A stretch of 64,000 nt of DNA from Pasteurella sp030783905 (GTDB taxonomy: Bacteria > Pseudomonadota > Gammaproteobacteria > Enterobacterales > Pasteurellaceae): NCBI GenBank assembly GCA_051122655.1, contig CP182107.1:1798001-1862000 (forward strand), written 5' to 3'. The notes below the pieces were generated by a model. The model did not search any database. It was not told where the DNA came from and worked only from the letters and a program-made list of their open reading frames with translations. This document shows, in pieces, positions 15,826 through 28,442 of this stretch. How positions within the stretch are numbered: the stretch's first letter is position 1; every line of letters starts with the position of its first letter. The position numbers and the translations under genes are program-made.

Positions 15826-17199
15826 ATGGCAACTGGAAAAATTGTACAAATCATCGGTGCGGTTATTGACGTTGAATTCCCACAAGATGCAGTACCAAAA
15901 GTATATGATGCCTTAAACGTTGAAACAGGCTTAGTGCTTGAAGTTCAACAACAATTAGGTGGTGGTGTAGTTCGCTGTATCGCAATGGGATCATCTGATG
16001 GATTAAAACGCGGTTTAAGCGTCACTAACACAAATAGCCCAATTTCTGTTCCAGTCGGAACAAAAACATTGGGTCGTATTATGAACGTATTGGGTGAACC
16101 AATCGATGAGCAAGGCCCAATTGGTGCAGAAGAAAATTGGTCTATCCATCGTGCGCCACCAAGCTACGAAGAGCAATCTAACAGTACTGAACTTTTAGAA
16201 ACGGGGATTAAAGTGATTGACTTAGTTTGTCCGTTTGCGAAAGGGGGTAAAGTTGGGTTATTCGGTGGTGCGGGTGTGGGTAAAACCGTTAACATGATGG
16301 AATTAATCCGTAACATCGCAATTGAGCACTCAGGCTATTCAGTCTTTGCTGGGGTAGGTGAGCGTACGCGTGAAGGGAACGACTTCTACCATGAAATGAA
16401 AGATTCTAACGTATTAGATAAAGTCTCTCTTGTTTATGGTCAGATGAATGAGCCACCAGGTAACCGTTTACGCGTTGCATTAACAGGTTTAACGATGGCA
16501 GAAAAATTCCGTGATGAAGGTCGTGATGTTTTATTCTTCGTGGATAATATTTATCGTTATACCCTTGCAGGTACTGAAGTATCCGCATTGTTAGGTCGTA
16601 TGCCATCTGCGGTAGGTTATCAACCAACCCTTGCAGAAGAAATGGGCGTGCTTCAAGAACGTATTACTTCAACCAAAACAGGTTCTATTACCTCTGTTCA
16701 AGCCGTTTACGTACCTGCCGATGACTTGACTGACCCATCACCTGCAACAACCTTTGCGCACTTAGACTCAACCGTGGTCTTAAGTCGTCAAATTGCGTCA
16801 TTAGGTATTTATCCTGCGGTAGATCCATTAGAGTCAACTTCTCGTCAGTTAGACCCATTAGTGGTAGGTGAGGAACATTATCATGTAGCACGTGGTGTAC
16901 AAACAACATTACAACGCTATAAAGAATTGAAAGATATCATCGCTATTCTTGGTATGGATGAGTTATCTGAAGACGATAAATTAGTCGTTGCGCGTGCACG
17001 TAAAATCGAACGTTTCTTATCACAGCCATTCTTCGTTGCAGAAGTATTTAACGGTACACCAGGCAAATATGTGCCATTAAAAGAAACAATTCGTGGCTTC
17101 AAAGGTATTTTAGACGGTGAATATGACCATATCCCAGAACAAGCGTTCTATATGGCAGGTAGCATCGACGAAGTATTAGAAAAAGCGAAAAAATTATAA
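15826..17199 (+). CDS. atpD: F0F1 ATP synthase subunit beta
   Basis: Catalytic subunit, 457 residues. The P-loop is GGAGVGKTVNMMELI (about 148-162), the catalytic glutamate is in GVGERTREGNDFYHEM, and the Walker B region is DVLFFVDNIYRYT. The C-terminal DELSEDDKL motif is also present. GAGG precedes the ATG. Confidence 0.98.
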   Translation: MATGKIVQIIGAVIDVEFPQDAVPKVYDALNVETGLVLEVQQQLGGGVVRCIAMGSSDGLKRGLSVTNTNSPISVPVGTKTLGRIMNVLGEPIDEQGPIGAEENWSIHRAPPSYEEQSNSTELLETGIKVIDLVCPFAKGGKVGLFGGAGVGKTVNMMELIRNIAIEHSGYSVFAGVGERTREGNDFYHEMKDSNVLDKVSLVYGQMNEPPGNRLRVALTGLTMAEKFRDEGRDVLFFVDNIYRYTLAGTEVSALLGRMPSAVGYQPTLAEEMGVLQERITSTKTGSITSVQAVYVPADDLTDPSPATTFAHLDSTVVLSRQIASLGIYPAVDPLESTSRQLDPLVVGEEHYHVARGVQTTLQRYKELKDIIAILGMDELSEDDKLVVARARKIERFLSQPFFVAEVFNGTPGKYVPLKETIRGFKGILDGEYDHIPEQAFYMAGSIDEVLEKAKKL

Positions 17200-17239
17200 T
17201 TGCTTCTGAAAGCAACTAATCAGGCTTGAAGGAGAAAAA

Positions 17240-17668
17240 ATGTCAGTATTTAACTTAACCGTAGTAAGTGCAGAACAACAGATTTTTTCTGGTCAAGTAA
17301 AGAGTATGCAAGCAACAGGTATTGAGGGTGAACTGGGCATTTTAGCCGGCCACACCCCACTACTTACGGCGATTAAACCGGGTATTGTGAAATTGACTCT
17401 TGAAGACGGAAAAGAAGAAGTGATCTATGTTTCCGGTGGTTTTTTAGAAGTTCAACCGAATGTGGTTACCGTATTAGCGGATACGGCAATTCGTGGTGAT
17501 GAATTAGATGGCGATCGTATTTTGGCTGCGAAAAAACGCGCAGAAGAAAATATTCGTACTCGTCATGGTGATGCAAGCTATGAAATGCTCGCTTCTAAAC
17601 TATCTAAAGAATTAGCGAAACTACGTGCTTATGAATTAACGGAAAAATTAGTGAAAAATAAGCGCTAA
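17240..17668 (+). CDS. atpC: F0F1 ATP synthase subunit epsilon
   Basis: A 142-residue subunit with an N-terminal beta-sandwich (FNLTVVSAEQQIFSG, GELGILAGHTPLL) and a two-helix C-terminal domain that inhibits ATP hydrolysis in related enzymes. It is the last gene of the operon. An AAGGAGAAAAA ribosome-binding site precedes it, and an uptake signal and terminator follow. Confidence 0.97.
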   Translation: MSVFNLTVVSAEQQIFSGQVKSMQATGIEGELGILAGHTPLLTAIKPGIVKLTLEDGKEEVIYVSGGFLEVQPNVVTVLADTAIRGDELDGDRILAAKKRAEENIRTRHGDASYEMLASKLSKELAKLRAYELTEKLVKNKR

Positions 17669-17672
17669 TTTA

Positions 17673-17681
17673 ACCGCACTT
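17673..17681 (-). repeat. DNA uptake signal sequence (intergenic)
   Basis: ACCGCACTT is the reverse complement of the core AAGTGCGGT and lies between atpC and its terminator. Confidence 0.85.
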
Positions 17682-17690
17682 TACAGACTA

Positions 17691-17715
17691 AAAAGACCAC
17701 GTTTTGTGGTCTTTT
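17691..17715. terminator. Terminator of the atp operon, usable from both sides
   Basis: AAAAGACCAC and GTGGTCTTTT form a perfect 10-bp stem with a GTTTT loop, followed by ATTTTTT. It lies between convergent atpC and tusA. Confidence 0.9.
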
Positions 17716-17726
17716 ATTTTTTAGGT

Positions 17727-17966
17727 TTATTTTCCTTTTTTTACCCAATATTGAAATGGAATTTGTTCAACTTCACTTTTCAATAGGGTATGTTCCATAA
17801 ATTGGCAAAAGCTAGGGATATCTCTGGTGGTGGCAGGATCATCTGCAATAACCAATAGAACGTCACCTTCTTCCAAAAAGCGTATATGCTTTCTCACTAA
17901 CATAACAGGCTCAGGACAACGTAGCCCTAATGTATCCAATGTTTGTGTTACCCTAATTTCATTCAT
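17727..17966 (-). CDS. tusA: Sulfur carrier protein TusA
   Basis: A 79-residue protein with the SirA/TusA signature LDTLGLRCPEPVMLVRK, in which the cysteine accepts sulfur from IscS for 2-thiouridine synthesis at tRNA wobble positions. It continues with VIADDPATTRDIPSFCQFM, as in E. coli TusA. It is convergent with the atp operon. Functionally it is connected with mnmG in this window, since both act on the same wobble uridines. Confidence 0.95.
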   Translation of the reverse strand: MNEIRVTQTLDTLGLRCPEPVMLVRKHIRFLEEGDVLLVIADDPATTRDIPSFCQFMEHTLLKSEVEQIPFQYWVKKGK

Positions 17967-18043
17967 TGATTTTTATCATTGGTTGACTATATTTAGGCGC
18001 TATAATACACCAAACTCAAATTACGTAGAAGTTCAATAAGAAC

Positions 18044-18652
18044 ATGATTGAATATAATATCCCAAAAAGTGCGGTCATTTTTGAAGAAGAAATTAAAAAA
18101 AGCCATTTCATTACTTATCTTCAACATGTAGAAAATCTGACACAAGCAAAGGCATTTTGGCAACAAATTAAATTACAACATCCACAAGCTCGCCATCATT
18201 GTTGGGCGACTGTTGCCGGAGCACCAAATGATTCACAACAATTCGGTTTTTCTGATGATGGTGAACCTACAGGTACAGCAGGCAAACCGATGCTATCCGT
18301 TTTACAAGGCAGTAAAATTGGTGAAATTTGTGCCGTAGTTGTTCGTTATTATGGTGGTATTTTACTGGGAACAGGCGGTTTGGTGCGTGCTTATAGTAAT
18401 GGTGTACAGCAAGCGTTAAATTTATTAGAAACATCCGTGAAAGTGCAACGTCAACGCTATAAACTGTGCTGTGATTATGCTCAAATTAATGCTTTGCAGC
18501 AACTTTGTGAAAAACAGGATGTAATGATTACAAATCAACATTTTGTTGATCGTGTAACATTTGAGTTAGGGATCAGAGATGATAAACTGACGGCATTTCA
18601 ACAAGCCTTAATTGAACGTTTTAGTGGGCAACTGCAATTAGAAAGAGAGTAA
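18044..18652 (+). CDS. yigZ: IMPACT/YigZ family protein
   Basis: A 202-residue protein of the YigZ/UPF0029 family. The N-terminal IMPACT domain has KSHFITYLQHV, HHCWATVAG, QFGFSDDGEPTGTAGKPML and VVRYYGGILLGTGGLVRAY, and a ferredoxin-like C-terminal domain follows. The function is unsettled. The order yigZ-trkH-hemG-rrn equals the E. coli rrnA neighbourhood. An exact uptake signal lies near the start (18067-18075). Confidence 0.93.
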   Translation: MIEYNIPKSAVIFEEEIKKSHFITYLQHVENLTQAKAFWQQIKLQHPQARHHCWATVAGAPNDSQQFGFSDDGEPTGTAGKPMLSVLQGSKIGEICAVVVRYYGGILLGTGGLVRAYSNGVQQALNLLETSVKVQRQRYKLCCDYAQINALQQLCEKQDVMITNQHFVDRVTFELGIRDDKLTAFQQALIERFSGQLQLERE

Positions 18653-18655
18653 GTT

Positions 18656-20119
18656 TTGAGAATATTATCCATTATCCGTATTGTTGGCATTCTTGTGATG
18701 TGTTTTTCCCTTACCATGTTAGCCCCTGCTTTTGTGGCTTTATTATATGGAGATGGCGCGGGTAAAGCGTTTATGCAAACTTTTGTGATGAGTGCGATTG
18801 TTGGGATGTTATTATGGTGGCCTTGTCACGATCATAAAGAAGAATTACGTTCTCGAGATGGTTTTTTAATTGTAGTGGCATTTTGGTTAGTTTTAGGCAG
18901 TATTGGTGCCATTCCCTTTCTATTATTTGAAACGCCTCACCTTTCCTTTTCTTCCGCAATTTTTGAGTCTTTTTCTGGACTAACCACGACTGGTGCAACC
19001 GTCATTGAGGGGTTAGATCAGCTACCGAAAGCCATTTTATTTTATCGTCAGCTTCTCCAATGGCTAGGGGGGATGGGAATCATTGTACTTGCGGTAGCCA
19101 TTATTCCCCTGTTAGGTATTGGTGGAACACAGCTATATCGTGCCGAATCCTCCGGTCCACTAAAGGAGCAAAAATTACGTCCCCGCATTGCCGAAGTGGC
19201 CAAATTACTGTGGATTTTATATTTTTCCTTAACTGTTCTTTGTGCAATCGCCTATTGGTTTGCGGGAATGAATGCATTTGATGCAATTGGGCATAGTTTT
19301 TCTACAGTAGCTAACGGTGGCTTTTCAACCCATGACGCCAGTATGGGACATTTTAATAATTCGACTATTTATCTGATTACAACCTTTTTTATGCTGATTG
19401 CGGGGATTAATTTTAATTTGCATATTTCAGCGCTCACTTACCTTGGTAAACAAAGTCTTTGGAAAAATTATTGGAAAGATCCAGAGTTTCGTTTTTTCTT
19501 AGCCATGCAAGTGCTGTTTATTTTATTATTTTCCCTCTCTTTATACTTTTATGATGTGATGACGAATTTAAGTGATGCTTTTATTCAAGGGTCATTACAG
19601 TTAACTTCAATGTCCATGACTGCAGGTTATACAATTTTTAATTTGAATAACTTACCTGCATTTTCTGCTATGCTCTTAGTCATTGCGAGTGTTATCGGTG
19701 GATGTGGCGGTTCTACAACGGGAGGATTAAAAACCATCCGTGTTTTGATTTTATGGTTACAAGTCAAAAGAGAATTACGTAGTCTTGTTCATCCAAATTT
19801 AGTTCAGCCGATAAAATTAGGACGAAATATTTTGCCAATTCGGATGTTAGAAAGTATTTGGGCATTCCTGATGATTTTTATTTTGGTGTATTGGGTGTGT
19901 GTATTTGCAGTCATTCTTTGTGGGATGGATGTGTTTGATGCGATGGGCTCTGTGTTTGCAACATTAACCAATGCAGGTCCTGGACTTGGTGTAATCCATC
20001 AAGATTTTCTGAATGTGCCTGAAAGTGCCAAAATCGTCTTTGCCTTTGCCATGATTTGTGGTCGTTTAGAAATATTCTCATTACTGGTTCTTTTTACCCC
20101 TGCTTTCTGGAAAGAATAA
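18656..20119 (+). CDS. trkH: Trk potassium uptake membrane subunit TrkH
   Basis: A 487-residue K+ channel-like protein that works with the NAD-binding regulator TrkA. It has four selectivity-filter-like loops: SGLTTTGATV, FSTVANGGFSTHD, SMTAGYTIFN and ATLTNAGPGLG. The start is probably TTG at 18656, which gives RILSIIRIVGILVM aligned with the start of E. coli TrkH (483 aa) and lies 3 bp after yigZ. The stop overlaps the hemG start by one base, so the genes are likely cotranscribed. Confidence 0.94.
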   Translation: MRILSIIRIVGILVMCFSLTMLAPAFVALLYGDGAGKAFMQTFVMSAIVGMLLWWPCHDHKEELRSRDGFLIVVAFWLVLGSIGAIPFLLFETPHLSFSSAIFESFSGLTTTGATVIEGLDQLPKAILFYRQLLQWLGGMGIIVLAVAIIPLLGIGGTQLYRAESSGPLKEQKLRPRIAEVAKLLWILYFSLTVLCAIAYWFAGMNAFDAIGHSFSTVANGGFSTHDASMGHFNNSTIYLITTFFMLIAGINFNLHISALTYLGKQSLWKNYWKDPEFRFFLAMQVLFILLFSLSLYFYDVMTNLSDAFIQGSLQLTSMSMTAGYTIFNLNNLPAFSAMLLVIASVIGGCGGSTTGGLKTIRVLILWLQVKRELRSLVHPNLVQPIKLGRNILPIRMLESIWAFLMIFILVYWVCVFAVILCGMDVFDAMGSVFATLTNAGPGLGVIHQDFLNVPESAKIVFAFAMICGRLEIFSLLVLFTPAFWKE

Positions 20120-20631
20120 TGAAAACACTGATTCTCTATTCAAGTCGTGATGGACAAACAAAAAAAATTGCCCAATTTATTGCCTCTAAATTAAGTGGAA
20201 ATGTACAAATTCAGGCGTTGGCTGAAGATACGGATATTACAAATGCAGATCGTGTGCTAATAGGTGCTTCAATTCGTTATGGGCATTTTGATAAAGTCCT
20301 CAATAAATTTGTTAAAAAACAGACCGCACTTCTGAGCCAAAAAGCGAATGCTTTTTTTGCTGTGAATCTGACTGCACGAAAAGTTGGAAAAGACACACCA
20401 GAAACCAATGTCTATGTCAGAAAATTTTTACAACGTATTGACTGGCAACCTCAATTAGCAGCTGTTTTTGCGGGCGCATTGTATTATCCTCGCTATTCGT
20501 TTTTTGATCGTACAATGATCAAATTAATTATGAAAATAACGGGTGGTGAAACCGATACCCGCAAAGAAATTGAATATACAGATTGGCATAAAGTTGAATA
20601 TTTCGCAGTACAGTTTGAAACGTTTAAATAA
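20119..20631 (+). CDS. hemG: Menaquinone-dependent protoporphyrinogen oxidase
   Basis: A 170-residue flavodoxin-like enzyme that oxidises protoporphyrinogen IX using respiratory quinones in heme synthesis. The FMN loop LILYSSRDGQTKKIAQFIA is at the N-terminus, with IGASIRYGHFDKVL and VFAGALYYPRYSFFDR later. The start ATG overlaps the trkH stop (TAATG). It is followed by the rrn promoter region, as in E. coli. It carries one exact uptake signal (20323-20331). Confidence 0.95.
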   Translation: MKTLILYSSRDGQTKKIAQFIASKLSGNVQIQALAEDTDITNADRVLIGASIRYGHFDKVLNKFVKKQTALLSQKANAFFAVNLTARKVGKDTPETNVYVRKFLQRIDWQPQLAAVFAGALYYPRYSFFDRTMIKLIMKITGGETDTRKEIEYTDWHKVEYFAVQFETFK

Positions 20632-20715
20632 AATACGCTTTTTGTTTGATTTTATAGCGGTAAGATTGTTTTTGCTTAAGAAAACAGCTGTTGATAAAAA
20701 AAATGAAAAAAGCAC

Positions 20716-20743
20716 TTGCGTCAAAATCTGAAATCCCTATAAT
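20716..20743 (+). promoter_or_regulatory. rrn promoter P1
   Basis: TTGCGT (20716-20721), a 16-bp spacer and TATAAT (20738-20743) are followed by the GC-rich discriminator GCACCTCC. This is the form associated with stringent control of rRNA promoters. Confidence 0.8.
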
Positions 20744-20832
20744 GCACCTCCGCACCGCAAGGGTGTCAAGCGAAAGGAAAGCGGGATGCTTTTTGTTGTT
20801 TTAAAATGTAAGCAGTATTTAAAACAAAACGC

Positions 20833-20861
20833 TTGACATAGAAGAGAGATTTGATTATCAT
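20833..20861 (+). promoter_or_regulatory. rrn promoter P2
   Basis: TTGACA (20833-20838), a 17-bp spacer and TATCAT (20856-20861) lie about 115 bp after P1, the usual tandem arrangement. Confidence 0.65.
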
Positions 20862-20883
20862 TTTCGTCCTTGCTTAGTGCAAC

Positions 20884-20895
20884 GTTCTTTAACAA
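20884..20895 (+). promoter_or_regulatory. boxA-like antitermination site, 16S leader
   Basis: GTTCTTTAACAA resembles the E. coli rrn boxA (TGCTCTTTAACAA), where NusB and NusE bind. Confidence 0.7.
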
Positions 20896-21050
20896 TCTAA
20901 CAGACAATCTGTGTGGGCACTTGTTGATTGATTTCATTTTAAAAAAATTTTAATTATTGAAGTCTTAATAGGTGCTTAATACTGAAAATTCATTAACTTT
21001 TGAAGTAAATGTAAACTTTAGCTAAGCAGTTTATTGAGCGATTGAACTTG

Positions 21051-22591
<1,541 letters not shown>

Positions 22592-22686
22592 ACCGAAAAT
22601 GGAACGACTGCAAGTGTTCACACAGATTGTTTAGTTGGATTGTATGAATGAAGCACATGGCAAAGTGGAGAGCATCTTTACATGTT

Positions 22687-22762
22687 GTCCCCATCGTCTA
22701 GAGGCCTAGGACATCGCCCTTTCACGGCGGTAACCGGGGTTCGAATCCCCGTGGGGACGCCA
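22687..22762 (+). tRNA. tRNA-Glu (anticodon TTC)
   Basis: A 76-nt cloverleaf in the 16S-23S spacer. Acceptor arms GTCCCCA and TGGGGAC and the TTCGAATC T-loop are present. The anticodon TTC is at 22721-22723, and the CCA end is encoded. Confidence 0.97.
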
Positions 22763-22790
22763 TTTAAAGATGACTTTTGTTGTCTTTACT

Positions 22791-22802
22791 GTTCTTTAAA
22801 AA
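22791..22802 (+). promoter_or_regulatory. boxA-like site before 23S
   Basis: GTTCTTTAAAAA in the 16S-23S spacer repeats the leader boxA core. Confidence 0.5.
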
Positions 22803-22938
22803 ATTGGAAACAAGCTGAAAAACTGAAGAGATTTTCGAAAGAAAGTCTGAGTAGAAAAATCTTGCATGAAAAAAGGCATGCAAGTGTTAGCGTTTAAACG
22901 GCAACATTAAGTGTTTGAAAGAATACTTGAGGTTGTAT

Positions 22939-25837
<2,899 letters not shown>

Positions 25838-26044
25838 ACAACGCTCAAGTATTTTTGGGTGTTGACGCTAAAGCAGTGCTACAAAGACGAGAAGTGAAGA
25901 CGCGGAGACGTGGAAAACTGAAAGCGAGTAGAAGAACTCTGATAGACAGCTTGTTTCGAATTAACGTGCGAGAGCGAAGAAAGCACCAAAGCACAGAATA
26001 AAGAACAGAAGAATAGAGAAGACAAGAGAAGACATCAACCGAAT

Positions 26045-26164
26045 ATCTTGGCGGCGATAGTGCAGTGGACCCACCTAAATCCATGCCGAACTTAGAAGTG
26101 AAACGCTGTAACGCCGATGGTAGTGTGGGGTTTCCCCATGTGAGAGTAGGACACCGCCAGGTTC
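26045..26164 (+). rRNA. rrf: 5S ribosomal RNA
   Basis: About 120 nt, with terminal CTTGGCGGCGATAG and ACACCGCCAGG arms and the conserved CCATGCCGAACTTAGAAGTG. Ends are approximate to a few bases. Confidence 0.95.
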
Positions 26165-26180
26165 TGATTATAAGAGCAGG

Positions 26181-26214
26181 AAGACCTCAAGTAGCGATAC
26201 TTGGGGTCTTTTTG
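26181..26214 (+). terminator. rrn operon terminator
   Basis: AAGACCTCAAGT and ACTTGGGGTCTT form a stem with a single mismatch around AGCGAT, followed by TTTTTG and further T runs. Confidence 0.9.
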
Positions 26215-26270
26215 TTTTGGGTTTTTTTGGTTTTTCCTCATCAGCTGAGTTATCGCTGTTGCCGTGCTAT

Positions 26271-26714
26271 TTATTCATAAATCTCAATCCCACCAGAACA
26301 AACGACTTTGGCGACTGATTGCTTGTTTTTAAATACTTCGACTCCATTATCCTCGTAAGCTTTCGGGTTAGTAAAGAAAACATGATAAGTATAGTTACCC
26401 CTTGTTAGCTCGTAAAAACGTTTTATTTCCACCCCACCTTTCGTGATGATGCCTTTTGTGATTTCTTCGATATGATTTTCGAGTGTCAGTTCTGGTTTAG
26501 TGAGATTGGCACCAAAGCGATAGATATAGACTTCATCATATTTGTTTAATTCAATGCTTTTTCCGTTACTTGTTTTACAAGTAAAGATCGTCTTCTCTTG
26601 TTGAGAGTCTTCTGTTTGTTGGAGTGAAGATTTATCTACAGGGATAGGTGTATTGGCTGCATTAAGCGCGAAACTTATACAGACGATTGGAATGAAAACA
26701 GATATCGACTTCAT
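26271..26714 (-). CDS. Small secreted protein of unknown function
   Basis: 147 residues. A signal peptide (KSISVFIPIVCISFALNAA, likely cut after NAA) precedes a mature domain of about 127 residues with two cysteines, Cys46 (FTCKTSNGKSIEL) and Cys139 (VVCSGGIEI), likely to form a disulfide in the periplasm. An AGGAGC ribosome-binding site supports the ATG. It is convergent with the rrn operon. I do not recognise the family. The pattern of a Cys near each end of a beta-rich mature domain suggests a small periplasmic beta-sandwich, but this is only an impression. Confidence 0.7.
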   Translation of the reverse strand: MKSISVFIPIVCISFALNAANTPIPVDKSSLQQTEDSQQEKTIFTCKTSNGKSIELNKYDEVYIYRFGANLTKPELTLENHIEEITKGIITKGGVEIKRFYELTRGNYTYHVFFTNPKAYEDNGVEVFKNKQSVAKVVCSGGIEIYE

Positions 26715-26796
26715 GTATGCTCCTTTTTTATTATGGGATACATAGAAAGTATATGCGTTTTTTGTTGAAACAAGAATGTTTATTTTTTAGACTTTA

Positions 26797-26826
26797 GAAA
26801 AAAGGGAAAGCAAGTGCTTTCCCTTT
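26797..26826 (-). terminator. Terminator after yfbU
   Basis: AAAGGGAAAGCA (26801-26812) and TGCTTTCCCTTT (26815-26826) are perfectly complementary over 12 bp. On the minus strand a TTTTTT run follows. Confidence 0.85.
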
Positions 26827-26847
26827 ATTTCATGTGTTTTCTGCATT

Positions 26848-27342
26848 TTATGCATTTAAGATGTTTTGAATTTCGGTCATACTTAAGTGATAACCATGTG
26901 GGCAAGCATGCCAAACATCTAACATGCGTATATATTTATCCCACATAGGTACTTGTGAGTCACAGCCATGCTCACAACGCATAAATTCTTGATATTTTCC
27001 TTCTACCCCAGTGATAAAGCGTAAATAATTGAGATATTTTTTCTCACGTACTGCACAATACCCCGCAAATTGTAAACGATGTGGTGTGAGTGCGGATTTA
27101 TCACTCAGGTTGTTATAAGATGTTTGTAAAGCGTTGTACATTTCTAAGGTATCTAATACAGTTTGGCATTCCTGTTCTGATACATCGGAAAATTCTTTAT
27201 CTAATTCTTTCAGTTCTAAGGTAAATCCACCTTTTACAATGGCTTCGAGACGCTGATATTTTTGTGCATTTTGACTATCTAATAAGCCCATTAATTTATA
27301 TTGGTTGGCTAAAATTAAACGTTGTGTGGCAGTCATTTCCAT
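26848..27342 (-). CDS. yfbU: YfbU family protein
   Basis: A 164-residue protein colinear with E. coli YfbU, beginning MEMTATQRLILANQYKLMGL and containing VEGKYQEF, PMWDKYIRMLDVWHACP and the C-terminal LSMTEIQNILNA. The function is unknown; the family is widespread in gamma-proteobacteria. It follows mlaA by 12 bp and is probably cotranscribed with it. Confidence 0.92.
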   Translation of the reverse strand: MEMTATQRLILANQYKLMGLLDSQNAQKYQRLEAIVKGGFTLELKELDKEFSDVSEQECQTVLDTLEMYNALQTSYNNLSDKSALTPHRLQFAGYCAVREKKYLNYLRFITGVEGKYQEFMRCEHGCDSQVPMWDKYIRMLDVWHACPHGYHLSMTEIQNILNA

Positions 27343-27354
27343 AATGTATTCCTA

Positions 27355-28095
27355 TTAATCAATTTCATTTAAAATATCTTGAGACAGATCCTGTTTGGGC
27401 GTGCTTACTTTACCGTCTTTAACGCGATATTCGAGGTTTTGGAAATATGCCTCACGGAAAGTAATATAAGGATCTTGTGATTGTTCTAATAATGCATCTT
27501 TATCTAATGCTTTCGCACGACCATCAATAATTTGGACACCTGATTTTAAGAATGACCAAGGACCCAATAAAGATAACATTGGGTATGTGGTATCCGCTAA
27601 GTTACCAATATCTTGACGTGGGGTAGCTGGGCCATAAAAGGGGAGCATGACATAAGAACCAGTTTCAACTCCATAGCGTCCGAGTGTGTCACCAAAGCGG
27701 CTTTGATTTTCTACTCTTAACGGTGGGCTATAGCTTGCCACATCAATTAACCCACCTATGCCAAAGACCGTATTAATCCAAAAGCGATTGAAATGGGTCA
27801 TGGCTTTTTTAAACTCACCTGAAAGTAAACGGTTTACGAAACTAGCAGGCTCATCTAGATTATTTGCAACATTGGTTAACCCTGATTTTACTGGGGTCGG
27901 GACATATTCTTTCCAACCAGTCGCAACGGGTTTTAGTACATAAGGGTCAACCACTTTATAGTTGAAATTCCACATTGTACGGTTAAACCCTTCTAATGGA
28001 TCTTTACGCTCGCCTGTTTTGGAATCGATGGTTGCACAACCACTTAATAGCGTGATACTGAAACACAAGGTTGCGAGAAGTTTGGTTTTTTGCAT
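27355..28095 (-). CDS. mlaA: Phospholipid-binding lipoprotein MlaA (VacJ)
   Basis: Outer-membrane lipoprotein that removes mislocalised phospholipids from the outer leaflet and passes them to the Mla pathway. The signal peptide ends in the lipobox LLSGC (lipidated Cys about residue 20). Hallmark motifs include DPLEGFNRTMWNFNY, NNLDEPASFVNRLLSG, RFWINTVFGIGGLIDVAS and GPATPRQDIGNLAD. I chose the ATG ending at 28095 (246 aa); a GTG two codons upstream is also open. It heads a two-gene unit with yfbU. Confidence 0.95.
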   Translation of the reverse strand: MQKTKLLATLCFSITLLSGCATIDSKTGERKDPLEGFNRTMWNFNYKVVDPYVLKPVATGWKEYVPTPVKSGLTNVANNLDEPASFVNRLLSGEFKKAMTHFNRFWINTVFGIGGLIDVASYSPPLRVENQSRFGDTLGRYGVETGSYVMLPFYGPATPRQDIGNLADTTYPMLSLLGPWSFLKSGVQIIDGRAKALDKDALLEQSQDPYITFREAYFQNLEYRVKDGKVSTPKQDLSQDILNEID

Positions 28096-28209
28096 ATCCA
28101 CTCTCTATAAGATGAAACGAAATACCATTTTAGCAAGTTAGTGCATAACTACAAGACAATTTATTTCTGCGTCAAAAACCTGTACTTTTTTGCTTTTTTA
28201 TGCAATATT

Positions 28210-28227
28210 TTTAAATAAGTATTCATT
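28210..28227. promoter_or_regulatory. Possible ArgR-type ARG box upstream of carA
   Basis: TTTAAATAAGTATTCATT matches the ARG-box pattern WNTGAATWWWWATTCANW except for G to A in the left half-site and one spacer G. Only one convincing box is visible, whereas ArgR sites usually come in pairs. Confidence 0.3.
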
Positions 28228-28290
28228 TTAACGTTTGCGAAATAACTTGAATAATTACGTATTGTCCATTAGAATTGCGAAGTTTAACTT

Positions 28291-28320
28291 TTGACAAGGG
28301 ATTTTCTCCTTGAAGTTAAT
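28291..28320 (+). promoter_or_regulatory. Candidate carA promoter
   Basis: TTGACA (28291-28296) and GTTAAT (28315-28320) are separated by 18 bp, leaving a leader of about 115 nt. The leader holds an uptake signal (28357-28365) and an imperfect hairpin, TGGTT-GAACA/TGTTCAACCA (28392-28422), just before the ribosome-binding site. Confidence 0.45.
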
Positions 28321-28356
28321 TTTCAGACACGATTTAGTTCTCATAGCGAACCCCGA

Positions 28357-28365
28357 AAGTGCGGT
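28357..28365 (+). repeat. DNA uptake signal sequence (intergenic)
   Basis: AAGTGCGGT in the carA leader. Confidence 0.85.
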
Positions 28366-28442
28366 GATATTTCGCAAAATTTACTAGATTGTGGTTAATG
28401 AACATTCGTAAGTGTTCAACCAAAACAAATTAGGAGTAATTT